NCBI GenBank assembly: GCA_026388595.1
Contig: JAPLJM010000198.1
Span: 1 to 10,645 of the forward strand
From: Deltaproteobacteria bacterium
GTDB taxonomy: Bacteria > Desulfobacterota > Syntrophia > Syntrophales > Fen-1087
DNA: 10,645 bases
Direction: 5' to 3'
Below, piece after piece: positions 1 through 6,060 of this stretch (the first letter of the stretch is position 1; every line of letters starts with the position of its first letter). Below the pieces are notes generated by a model. The model saw nothing but the letters and a program-made list of their open reading frames with translations, had not been told where the DNA came from and ran no database searches. The position numbers were made by a program, and so were the translations under genes.

Positions 1-1005
1 ATCAGTCCGGTCACCCTGGAGATGGAAACCGGGTTTGAGCTGTCACTCCGCCCCAGAAATCTTGGCGAGTATATCGGGCAGGAAAAGATAAAAAATAACC
101 TGGCCGTTTTCATCGAGGCCGCAAAAGGACGGAAAGAGGCGCTCGATCACGTGCTCCTCTATGGGCCTCCCGGTCTGGGAAAGACGACGCTCGCCTATAT
201 CATGGCACGGGAGATGGGAGTGGATATCAAGGTCACCTCCGGTCCGGTCATTGAACGGCCGGGAGATCTGGCGGCGATTCTGACCAACCTCCATGAACAC
301 GACGTTCTTTTTATCGATGAAATTCACCGGCTGTCCCATGTGGTCGAAGAAATCCTCTATCCGGCCATGGAGGACTATCATATCGACATTCTCATCGGCC
401 AGGGACCCTCGGCGCGGTCCATGAAGCTGGAGATCCCCAAATTTACCCTCATCGGCGCCACCACCAGGGCAGGACTACTGACGTCGCCGCTCCGGGACCG
501 GTTCGGCATGAGTTTCCGGTTCGGTTTTTACAGCCCTGCCGAACTTTCCGTTATTCTCAAGCGATCGGCGAAAATCCTATCGGTGGATCTGGATGAGGCG
601 GGCGCCCAGGAAATGGCGCATCGGTCGCGCGGGACGCCCCGGATCGCAAACCGCCTGCTGCGGCGGGTCCGGGATTTCGCCCAGGTCAAAGCCGCAGGAA
701 GAATCGATAAAGGCGTGACCGTGGATGCGCTGAATTTGCTGGAAGTGGATTACCGGGGGTTTGACCACATGGACCGCACGATCCTCCTGACACTGATTGA
801 CAAGTTTAATGGGGGGCCGGTGGGCATCGACAACCTCTCCGCCGCCATCGGCGAAGAAAAAACGACCATCGAGGACGTCTGCGAACCCTTTCTCATTCAG
901 GAAGGCTATATCCAGCGAACGGCCAGGGGCCGGATGGCAACCAAGATTGCCTATGAACACTTTGGAAAACCATGGGTGGCGGCCAACCAGAAAGATCTTT
1001 TTTAG
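1..1005 (+). CDS. ruvB: Holliday junction branch migration ATPase RuvB (5'-truncated by window edge)
   Basis: RuvB is the AAA+ motor of the RuvABC complex: hexameric rings pump DNA through Holliday junctions held by RuvA in the cytoplasm. Counting the ATG at 22 as residue 1, Walker A GPPGLGKT lies at 48-55, Walker B FIDEIH at 97-102, sensor 1 GATTR at 145-149, the arginine-finger segment SPLRDRFG at 155-162 and sensor 2 GTPRIANRLL at 204-213. The C-terminal winged helix includes GGPVGIDNLSAAIGEE near 264-279. The reading frame is open to base 1 and the codons before that ATG (ISPVTLE) look like the usual RuvB N-terminal lead-in. The true start is therefore probably upstream of the window, and ATG 22 is internal. 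Only about 10-20 residues should be missing. ruvC and ruvA probably lie upstream, as is common. queH follows 15 bases after the stop, suggesting co-transcription. All key motifs are intact. Confidence 0.97.
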   Translation: MSPVTLEMETGFELSLRPRNLGEYIGQEKIKNNLAVFIEAAKGRKEALDHVLLYGPPGLGKTTLAYIMAREMGVDIKVTSGPVIERPGDLAAILTNLHEHDVLFIDEIHRLSHVVEEILYPAMEDYHIDILIGQGPSARSMKLEIPKFTLIGATTRAGLLTSPLRDRFGMSFRFGFYSPAELSVILKRSAKILSVDLDEAGAQEMAHRSRGTPRIANRLLRRVRDFAQVKAAGRIDKGVTVDALNLLEVDYRGFDHMDRTILLTLIDKFNGGPVGIDNLSAAIGEEKTTIEDVCEPFLIQEGYIQRTARGRMATKIAYEHFGKPWVAANQKDLF

Positions 1006-1020
1006 GCCGTTTTGCAGATT

Positions 1021-1560
1021 ATGAAAATTTTACTCCACACTTGCTGTGCGCCCTGCCTGATCTATCCGCTCAAGATGCTAATACAGGATGAACACGAAAT
1101 CACGGGGTGCTTTTATAATCCCAATATCCATCCCTGCCGTGAATATCAACAGCGCCTGGAGACGCTGAGAGATTATGCGGTGCAACAGAACCTTGAGGTC
1201 CTATGGCCGGAAGGTTACGACATGGAAAACTTTCTGCGCAGCGTTGCCTTCCGGGAAGCGGATAGGTGCTATGCCTGTTATGACATTCGGTTGCGTTATG
1301 CGGCAAGCATGGCAAAGGGCCGGGCATTCGACGGCTTCACCACCACGCTGCTCTACAGCAAATATCAAAAGCATGACTTGATCAGGAGCATCGGAGAAAC
1401 TCTGGCGAAAGAATATGGGATTTCTTTTTATTACCGGGATTTCCGGGTGGGCTGGTCGGAAGGGGTGAGGATTTCAAGGGAAACAGGAATGTACCGGCAG
1501 GCTTACTGCGGCTGCGTTTACAGCGAAAAGGAACGCTACTGGGCGGCGCCGACCGGATGA
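1021..1560 (+). CDS. queH: Epoxyqueuosine reductase QueH (DUF208 family)
   Basis: QueH reduces epoxyqueuosine to queuosine in the wobble position of tRNAs with GUN anticodons. It is the iron-sulfur alternative to the cobalamin enzyme QueG. The 179-residue product has the family signature: N-terminal HTCCAPC (Cys8, Cys9, Cys12), then YNPNIHPCREYQQR (32-45), the RCYACYDIR motif with Cys83 and Cys86, TTTLLYSKYQKHD (107-119) and C-terminal YCGCVYSEKER with Cys163 and Cys165. The paired cysteines are what the family uses for its [4Fe-4S]/iron site and redox chemistry (known for the family, not shown here). ATG 1021 is preferred over an in-frame TTG at 1012 because DUF208 proteins usually begin MKILLH directly. 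No strong Shine-Dalgarno is seen, and the 15-base gap after ruvB suggests translational coupling or a shared mRNA. Queuosine genes are often found beside ruvAB. The sequence is complete and nothing is degraded. Confidence 0.93.
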   Translation: MKILLHTCCAPCLIYPLKMLIQDEHEITGCFYNPNIHPCREYQQRLETLRDYAVQQNLEVLWPEGYDMENFLRSVAFREADRCYACYDIRLRYAASMAKGRAFDGFTTTLLYSKYQKHDLIRSIGETLAKEYGISFYYRDFRVGWSEGVRISRETGMYRQAYCGCVYSEKERYWAAPTG

Positions 1561-1564
1561 ATCC

Positions 1565-1588
1565 GCAGCAAGGCTGCCCGATTTCATT
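1565..1588 (+). terminator. Weak hairpin after queH, possible terminator
   Basis: GCAGC (1565-1569), loop AAG, GCTGC (1573-1577) forms a tight 5-bp stem four bases after the queH stop, followed by a T-rich but interrupted stretch. A separate run of six T (1618-1623) lies further on without its own strong stem. This could end the ruvB-queH transcript, but it lacks a clean U-tract and the call is weak. Confidence 0.28.
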
Positions 1589-1730
1589 TTCGGAAGCGTT
1601 CCATCGGAGGGGCTACCTTTTTTCTTAAGAGGTGTGTCCATAATGACACAGATAATCGCCGCCGGGATTTCTTCCGCTTCTGACCATTAAAATCCGTCTT
1701 GTAATAATGAGCTATTTTATGAGCTTGAAA

Positions 1731-1774
1731 TTGATAGCATATAAATTTTAGGTATGTGTAGTATGGTATACATA
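1731..1774 (+). promoter_or_regulatory. Candidate promoter overlapping an 8-bp dyad (possible operator)
   Basis: TTGATA (1731-1736) and TATGTG (1754-1759) are separated by 17 bases and could serve as -35 and weak -10 elements. The inverted repeat TATGTGTA (1753-1760), six-base spacer, TATACATA (1767-1774) overlaps the -10 position. It is symmetrical except for one G:T position. Dyads of this form at a promoter are typical repressor targets (small HTH proteins), but no regulator gene is adjacent, so the assignment is inference. Confidence 0.3.
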
Positions 1775-1797
1775 TTGCTTTATGGGAGCAAAAAACG

Positions 1798-1875
1798 ATG
1801 AGCTCGCGATCAAGAATCGAATGGTGGTGTTATTTGTCATTCCGTTCAAAGCAAAAAATAAGCATTATTGTGTAG
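1798..1875 (+). CDS. Candidate 25-codon leader peptide or decayed gene start
   Basis: An ATG at 1798 is preceded by GGGAG (1784-1788) at a workable nine-base spacing and opens a 25-residue frame ending at TAG 1873-1875. The product begins MSSRSRIEWW and contains tandem Trp codons. The first nine residues resemble the usual start of DUF5131 (phage Gp37/Gp68) proteins, which typically begin with Met-Ser-x-x-Ser-x-Ile-Glu-Trp, but the similarity then stops. It could be a remnant 5' end, a true leader peptide of the lpxC transcript, or chance. An alternative frame from ATG 1782 runs 50 codons to TAA 1932-1934 with no clear ribosome site. I would not call either a gene without further support. Confidence 0.18.
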   Translation: MSSRSRIEWWCYLSFRSKQKISIIV

Positions 1876-1884
1876 TTGCATGCA

Positions 1885-1932
1885 AGGCGGATTGCCGCCT
1901 GAACCGGGACAGCAGCTTTTTGAGAGGCTGTT
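1885..1932 (+). promoter_or_regulatory. Two hairpins in the lpxC leader
   Basis: AGGCGG (1885-1890), loop ATTG, CCGCCT (1895-1900) is a perfect 6-bp GC-rich stem. It is followed by ACAGC (1909-1913) pairing with GCTGT (1927-1931) around a loop holding five T. Both lie within 80 bases upstream of the lpxC start. The first could be a transcription attenuator or an mRNA-stabilising leader. The T-run is 16 bases past the first stem, too far for a classical terminator. Confidence 0.35.
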
Positions 1933-1960
1933 AAATAATATTCAGGATTAAACGCATACA

Positions 1961-2893
1961 ATGTATCTCCAGAGAACCCTTCGTGAAGAAGTTGAATGTA
2001 AGAGCACGGGACTGCATTCCGGCCGCAAGGTCAGCATGAAGATCATGCCTGCCGACGTGGACGAGGGGATTGTCTTTATTCGTGCCGATTTGCCCGGCAA
2101 TCACCGGATCAAAGCGGATGTGAGAAATGTCTGCGACACCACGCTGGCGACGACCATCGGCAACAACGGGTCCGCAATTTCCACGATCGAGCACCTGATG
2201 TCTGCATTCAGCGGTATGGGTATCGATAATGCCATTGTTGAGGTGGACGCCCCGGAATTGCCGATTATGGATGGCAGCGCCCTGCCGTTCGTCCGGATGC
2301 TGAAAACCGTGGGAACCCGGGTGCAGGGCAAATGCAAGAAAATACTGGTGATAAAAAATGAGATCGCCGTCGAGGATAACGAGGGATCGGCGATGCTGTT
2401 GCCGGCATCGGAATTCAAGATTACCTACATGATCGACTTTGCTCACCCTGCCATCGGCCAGCAGACCTATCACATGACTTTTTCCGATGCCAATTATGAG
2501 AAGGAGATCTGCGCAGCCCGGACATTCGGTTTCCTGAAGGACGTTGAATACCTTCAGGCCAGGGGGCTGGCGCTCGGCGGTTCACTCAAAAATGCCGTTG
2601 TCCTGGACGATAGGGCAATCATCAACAAAGAAGGGCTGCGTTGCCCCAATGAATTTGTGAAGCATAAAATCCTGGACGCCATCGGGGACCTGTCGCTTCT
2701 GGGAATGCCTATCATCGGCCATTTTGTGGCTCATAAATCAGGGCACCGGTTGAACAACCGGCTGCTTCAGGAAGTTCTCGCCCGGCCGGAAAGCTGGTCG
2801 ATCGTCCACCAATATGGGCTGCAGGACCAGGAAAACACCGTCCACCCTTTTCATTTGCCCACCTTTCGCATCCTTGACGCCATCAACGCATAA
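1961..2893 (+). CDS. lpxC: UDP-3-O-acyl-N-acetylglucosamine deacetylase LpxC
   Basis: LpxC is the cytosolic zinc amidase that removes the acetyl group from UDP-3-O-acyl-GlcNAc, the committed step of lipid A synthesis. The 310-residue product matches the usual length of about 305. The catalytic motif STIEHLMSA places Glu77 and His78, and FVKHKILDAIGD supplies zinc ligands His235 and Asp239 plus Asp243. AHKSGHRLNN carries the catalytic His262. Other family blocks are PIMDGSALPFV (101-111), FKITYMIDFAHP (152-163) and the ARTFGF...GLALGGSLKNAVV segment (186-214). ATG 1961 gives the standard MYLQRTLREEV start. A loose AGGA lies 13 bases upstream, so initiation may be weak or assisted by the leader structure. 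lpxC is followed after 135 bases by the DUF4390 gene and then ntrYX, all on the same strand. No defect is visible. Presence of the gene implies an LPS-type outer membrane. Confidence 0.97.
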   Translation: MYLQRTLREEVECKSTGLHSGRKVSMKIMPADVDEGIVFIRADLPGNHRIKADVRNVCDTTLATTIGNNGSAISTIEHLMSAFSGMGIDNAIVEVDAPELPIMDGSALPFVRMLKTVGTRVQGKCKKILVIKNEIAVEDNEGSAMLLPASEFKITYMIDFAHPAIGQQTYHMTFSDANYEKEICAARTFGFLKDVEYLQARGLALGGSLKNAVVLDDRAIINKEGLRCPNEFVKHKILDAIGDLSLLGMPIIGHFVAHKSGHRLNNRLLQEVLARPESWSIVHQYGLQDQENTVHPFHLPTFRILDAINA

Positions 2894-2917
2894 CAGCTTC
2901 ACGCCCCCCCATAAATA

Positions 2918-2936
2918 GCGCTTGCAATTTAAGCGC
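2918..2936 (+). terminator. Hairpin after lpxC without T-tract
   Basis: GCGCTT (2918-2923), loop GCAATTT, AAGCGC (2931-2936) is a perfect 6-bp inverted repeat 24 bases past the lpxC stop. There is no following T-run, so it is unlikely to terminate by itself. It may be an mRNA processing or stabilising element between lpxC and the next gene. Confidence 0.25.
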
Positions 2937-2945
2937 CGCTTCCCT

Positions 2946-2973
2946 AGTATGGGGCCCGAAGTATGGGGCCCGA
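2946..2973 (+). repeat. Perfect 14-bp tandem duplication
   Basis: The unit AGTATGGGGCCCGA occurs twice with no gap (2946-2959, 2960-2973). Each unit contains the palindrome GGGCCC, so the two copies can also pair with each other. It lies in the spacer between lpxC and the DUF4390 gene, just upstream of a GAGGAA ribosome-site-like sequence (2985-2990). It may be slippage, or a pair of sites for a DNA-binding protein. Confidence 0.85.
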
Positions 2974-3002
2974 CTTTAAATAATGAGGAAATCTGTAGTT
3001 TT

Positions 3003-3032
3003 ATGGTACGGGAATTCGGCATGTTCGCATGA
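3003..3032 (+). CDS. Candidate nine-codon upstream ORF coupled to the DUF4390 gene
   Basis: ATG 3003 opens a nine-residue frame (MVREFGMFA) whose TGA (3030-3032) overlaps the ATG at 3029 of the next gene as ATGA. GAGGAA at 2985-2990 lies 12 bases before it, a little far but better than anything directly ahead of 3029. Overlap of this type is typical of translational coupling. It is too short to judge by composition and may be chance. Confidence 0.2.
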   Translation: MVREFGMFA

Positions 3033-3595
3033 ACAAAAGACGATTCATCACCATTTTGTTGTTTATCTTTCTTTCCCTCCATTTCTTTCCCCTCCCGGCG
3101 ATGGGCAATGAAGCCGTCATAAAAGGCGTCCTCATAACGCAGAGCGTCGATTATATTCATCTATATGCAAAAGTTAACAATGCGATCAGCAAGGACATGG
3201 AGACGGCGATTCTGGCCGGTGTGCCCGTCACCATTACGTTTCTGGTCGATCTGTACCAGGAACGATCCCTATGGTTCGACAGGAAGGCCGCCGGTGTCGT
3301 CATCAAGCAGGCCGTCCAATACAACAGCGTAAAAAAAACTTTCTATGTGTGGCTGCTCAATAGGCAGGAACCGGAAGGCTTTCAGGACTTTGAGGGAGCT
3401 AAGCGGGCCATGACGGAATTAAACGGCGTTGTCGTGGCACCTGTCAGACAATTGCAGAAAAACAGGCCCACCTATATCATGATCAAGGCAAAACTGGATA
3501 AGGTCCGTCTGCCTCTTGGGATGGAATATGTTTTCTTTTTTGTTTCTCTCTGGGATTTCGAGACGGACTGGTACAAGCAAAGGTTCATGTTTTAA
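3029..3595 (+). CDS. Secreted DUF4390-family protein of unknown function
   Basis: A 188-residue protein beginning with basic MNKRR, a hydrophobic core (about residues 6-20) and a likely signal peptidase site near PLPAMG-NEA (about 26). It is thus predicted to be exported to the periplasm. The mature part looks beta-rich with conserved-looking blocks VPVTITFLVDLYQER (about 65-79), RLPLGMEYVFFFVSLWDFETDWYKQRF at the C-terminus (about 161-187), and no cysteines or membrane anchor. This fits DUF4390, whose members are often encoded directly before ntrY/ntrX in other proteobacteria. No biochemical function is known to me. The stop codon abuts the ntrY start with no spacing, so the two are almost certainly co-translated. 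A role next to the sensor's extracytoplasmic domain is a reasonable inference only. The ribosome site is weak, see the short upstream ORF. Confidence 0.85.
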   Translation: MNKRRFITILLFIFLSLHFFPLPAMGNEAVIKGVLITQSVDYIHLYAKVNNAISKDMETAILAGVPVTITFLVDLYQERSLWFDRKAAGVVIKQAVQYNSVKKTFYVWLLNRQEPEGFQDFEGAKRAMTELNGVVVAPVRQLQKNRPTYIMIKAKLDKVRLPLGMEYVFFFVSLWDFETDWYKQRFMF

Positions 3596-5818
3596 ATGAC
3601 AGGAAAGGAAAGCAAATCTGCCGGTTTGGATACCGCGGAAACCATGCGACGGAAGCGGGAGCGTATCATTATCGTCATTACCGTCGCCGTGGTTCTGATA
3701 CTTTCTTTTCTGGAATATGAGTTGTTCCGCAGTGAAGCCATCCTGCCTGCTTCGAACAATGTCCTAATCTTCGGGCTCATCAACATCAATGTGATCCTGA
3801 TCATCCTGCTTATCTTCCTGATTGTCCGAAATGTGGTTAAGCTGATTTTTGAAAGAAGACAGGGGGTGATCGGCTCAAAGCTCCGGACAAAGCTCGTGAC
3901 TGCCTTTGTCGGCTTGTCGCTCATTCCCACGGTGCTGCTGTTCCTTGTTTCCATCAATTTTCTTTCCTACAGCATCGAGACGTGGTTCAGCATGAAAATC
4001 GGGGATGCATTGAATAAGACCATTGAACTGGCGCAGCTCTATTATCAGCAGACAGAGGAACATGCCAAATTCTACGCCCGGCAGGTCAGTTCGGATATCA
4101 CCGCGCATCGCCTCTATCAGAAGGACAGGGGCCTTTATTTAAAGACGCTGCTTGATCAACGGCAGAAAACATTTAAATTCGACCTGCTGGAAGTTTATCT
4201 GGACAATCCGAAGCAGACCTTCCAGTTGAAAGACAAGGACAATCTCGATCTGAAAGCGGCGCCCTTATCCCCGAAAATACGGGAGGATGTCTTTCTCGGC
4301 AAGGAGGTATCCTCGGTGAACCAGGCCGGTACGGGAGATCTGGTGAGCGGGGCTGTGCCTATTTATTCATCCTCCGGTCCCCGGGAAGTGATCGGCCTGG
4401 TTGTTGTCAGCTTCTATCTGCCGAAGACACTCACTGATAAAGTATCAATTATATCAAAGACATCTGATCAATACAAGCAATTAACCCTCCTCAAGAACCC
4501 GCTCAAATTCAGTTATATCATTACCTTATTTCTGGTGACCCTCCTGATCATTTTTTCCGCCACCTGGTTCGGGCTTTTTCTGGCAAAAGGCATTACTGTT
4601 CCTATCCAGGATCTGGCCGATGCGACACGCAAGATCGCCCATGGAGACCTGGATTATCAGATTGACATCGTGGCAGATGATGAAATCGGAGTGTTGGTGG
4701 ATTCCTTCAACCAGATGACCCGGGATCTGAAAAAGAGCAACGAGCGGCTGGAGCAGGTGAATATCGATCTGGAGCGGCGGCGGAAGTACATGGAAACGGT
4801 GCTTCGCAATGTATCGGCCGGAGTGGTTTCCATCGACCGGGAAGGCGTCATTACCACTATCAACCGGGCGACGGAAAAAATGCTCAATATCAGGACCGAA
4901 AAGGTCCTGGACAGGCGCTATATGGAATTGCTGGATGCGGAACATCTCACCTTGGTGGACGAAATCCTGCGGGAACTTCGCGAAAGCAAGGGGGGGTTCA
5001 TCGAAAAGCAGATCGAATTGATCATCCAAGGCAGCGTCCTGACCTTTTTGATGGCCACCACCTTAATCAGTGATGATGAGGGAAATGATATGGGGATGGT
5101 GGTCGTTTTCGAGGATTTGACGCAGCTCCAGAAGGCGGAAAGGGCGGCGGCATGGCGAGAAGTGGCCCGGCGCATGGCTCATGAAATCAAAAACCCCCTG
5201 ACCCCCGTCCAGCTCTCCGCGCAGCGACTGCAAAAAAAGTTCGGGGATAAAGTGGGAGAAGACGGCGCTGTGTTTAAAGAATGCACGAGTACCATCATCA
5301 GCCAGGTGGACGTTCTAAAAAATCTGGTGGACGAATTTTCCCGTTATGCCCGGATGCCGGTGACAACGCCCACCATGAACGACCTCAATGAGGTCATTTC
5401 CGGCGCCGTCACCCTGTATCAGGATGCCCACAAGGAGATTGCCTTTGATTTTCAGAAGGGCGAAGATATTCCCAGGATGAATCTTGATCCTGCCCAGATC
5501 AAGCGGGTCATGATCAATCTGCTGGATAATGCGGTCGCCTCGCTGAATAAGCCGGGTGGGCGCATTGAAATCAGGACTGCCCATGACGGCGGCCGCCACC
5601 GGGCGCTGGTCGAAGTGGCCGACAACGGCAGCGGCATCCCGCCGGCCTATAAGGGGAAAATGTTTGAACCCTATTTTTCGACAAAACGCTCCGGAACCGG
5701 TTTGGGGCTGGCCATCGTGAGTTCCATCATTGCCGATCATCACGGCTACCTGAGCGTTAGGGATAATCGTCCGCAAGGCACTGTTATTGCATTTGAATTG
5801 CCGGTTCCCGAAGGATGA
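3596..5818 (+). CDS. ntrY: NtrY-like membrane sensor histidine kinase
   Basis: A 740-residue multidomain kinase expected in the inner membrane, passing phosphate to the NtrX-type regulator encoded downstream. Order: hydrophobic segments at about 24-40, 56-85 and 100-125; an extracytoplasmic sensor region at about 126-300; a last membrane segment at about 305-330; HAMP linker at about 331-385; a short coiled stretch; PAS at about 398-505. The HisKA domain has phospho-acceptor His529 in AHEIKNPLTP. The HATPase domain has the N box NLLDNAV (641-647), DNGSG (676-680), the F-box EPYFSTKRSG (691-700) and GTGLGLA (700-706). The HEIKNPLTPVQLSAQRL version of the H box is typical of NtrY. ATG 3596 follows the previous stop immediately and AAAGG lies about a dozen bases upstream. 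All catalytic boxes are intact. The signal sensed is unknown: NtrY proteins have been linked to nitrogen, redox or envelope cues in other groups. Confidence 0.93.
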   Translation: MTGKESKSAGLDTAETMRRKRERIIIVITVAVVLILSFLEYELFRSEAILPASNNVLIFGLININVILIILLIFLIVRNVVKLIFERRQGVIGSKLRTKLVTAFVGLSLIPTVLLFLVSINFLSYSIETWFSMKIGDALNKTIELAQLYYQQTEEHAKFYARQVSSDITAHRLYQKDRGLYLKTLLDQRQKTFKFDLLEVYLDNPKQTFQLKDKDNLDLKAAPLSPKIREDVFLGKEVSSVNQAGTGDLVSGAVPIYSSSGPREVIGLVVVSFYLPKTLTDKVSIISKTSDQYKQLTLLKNPLKFSYIITLFLVTLLIIFSATWFGLFLAKGITVPIQDLADATRKIAHGDLDYQIDIVADDEIGVLVDSFNQMTRDLKKSNERLEQVNIDLERRRKYMETVLRNVSAGVVSIDREGVITTINRATEKMLNIRTEKVLDRRYMELLDAEHLTLVDEILRELRESKGGFIEKQIELIIQGSVLTFLMATTLISDDEGNDMGMVVVFEDLTQLQKAERAAAWREVARRMAHEIKNPLTPVQLSAQRLQKKFGDKVGEDGAVFKECTSTIISQVDVLKNLVDEFSRYARMPVTTPTMNDLNEVISGAVTLYQDAHKEIAFDFQKGEDIPRMNLDPAQIKRVMINLLDNAVASLNKPGGRIEIRTAHDGGRHRALVEVADNGSGIPPAYKGKMFEPYFSTKRSGTGLGLAIVSSIIADHHGYLSVRDNRPQGTVIAFELPVPEG

Positions 5819-5940
5819 TGACGACCTAAAAAGTCCGGATGCTGCGTTACGCTTCATCCTTGCGTCATTGCGGCGTACGTTCAAAATACGCCTCATTCCT
5901 CAGGATTCGCGTGCCTTGACTGCGGAACTTTTTAGGTCAC
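5819..5940. repeat. Palindromic MITE/REP-like repeat, full copy
   Basis: GACCTAAAAAGTCCG (5823-5837) is mirrored by CGGAACTTTTTAGGTC (5923-5938), which is inverted with a one-base insertion. The interior contains GGCGTA/TACGCC (5872-5877 and 5887-5892) plus partial matches, so the whole roughly 115 bases folds as one imperfect hairpin. It starts three bases after the ntrY stop codon. The first 40 bases (5822-5861) match 7441-7480 at 35 of 40 positions without gaps. It has no coding capacity. It looks like a non-autonomous palindromic repeat of the kind scattered in many Desulfobacterota genomes, which is recalled knowledge and not verified here. It may also act as an mRNA processing or partial termination site. 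Confidence 0.8.
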
Positions 5941-5942
5941 CG

Positions 5943-5993
5943 TCCCATTTTCAACGGGCTTGCCACTTTTTCGCGAGCCCCTCAAGGATGGGA
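5943..5993 (+). promoter_or_regulatory. Large nested hairpin upstream of ntrX
   Basis: TCCCAT (5943-5948) pairs with ATGGGA (5988-5993). The stem extends by two wobble pairs and one A:T pair, and an inner stem GGGCT (5956-5960) pairs with AGCCC (5976-5980). The two internal strands between the stems are both seven bases, so the structure is symmetrical. It lies between the palindromic repeat and the ntrX ribosome site. It may be a leader structure or a second repeat type. There is no T-run after it, so it is not a simple terminator. Confidence 0.5.
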
Positions 5994-6060
5994 AGTGAAC
6001 AATGAGACTTGGCCCGCGCGGACTTCACCGCTGATTTGATTAAAGGAAATTGAAGATCTT

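Larger units (their letters stand above)
1561..1960. other. AT-rich intergenic region between queH and lpxC
   Basis: Four hundred bases with no convincing gene. It is visibly more AT-rich than its surroundings between about 1680 and 1880. Contents seen: the hairpin after queH; a perfect 6-bp inverted repeat TGTGTC/GACACA (1633-1638 and 1645-1650, loop CATAAT); a promoter-like pair and dyad at 1731-1774; two overlapping very short ORFs (1798-1875 and 1782-1934); and hairpins at 1885-1932 just before lpxC. It therefore looks like the promoter and leader of the lpxC transcript, possibly built over the remains of an older gene. No tRNA or recognised riboswitch could be made out by eye. Confidence 0.6.

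Noticed and set aside
1012..1020. TTG start giving queH three extra residues
   Set aside because: ATG 1021 gives the family-typical MKILLHTCCAPC start, and the TTG has no better ribosome site.
1633..1650. TGTGTC/GACACA inverted repeat as a terminator
   Set aside because: The T-run lies before the stem, not after it. It is noted only as a small dyad within the intergenic entry.
5315..5896. 193-codon minus-strand ORF opposite the 3' end of ntrY
   Set aside because: It lies antisense to the kinase HATPase domain and runs into the palindromic repeat. The product resembles no family, and ntrY has all its motifs intact.
6010..6030. Possible sigma-54 promoter (TGGC...) ahead of ntrX
   Set aside because: TGGCCCG is present but the expected TTGC at -12 is not; GACTT stands there instead.
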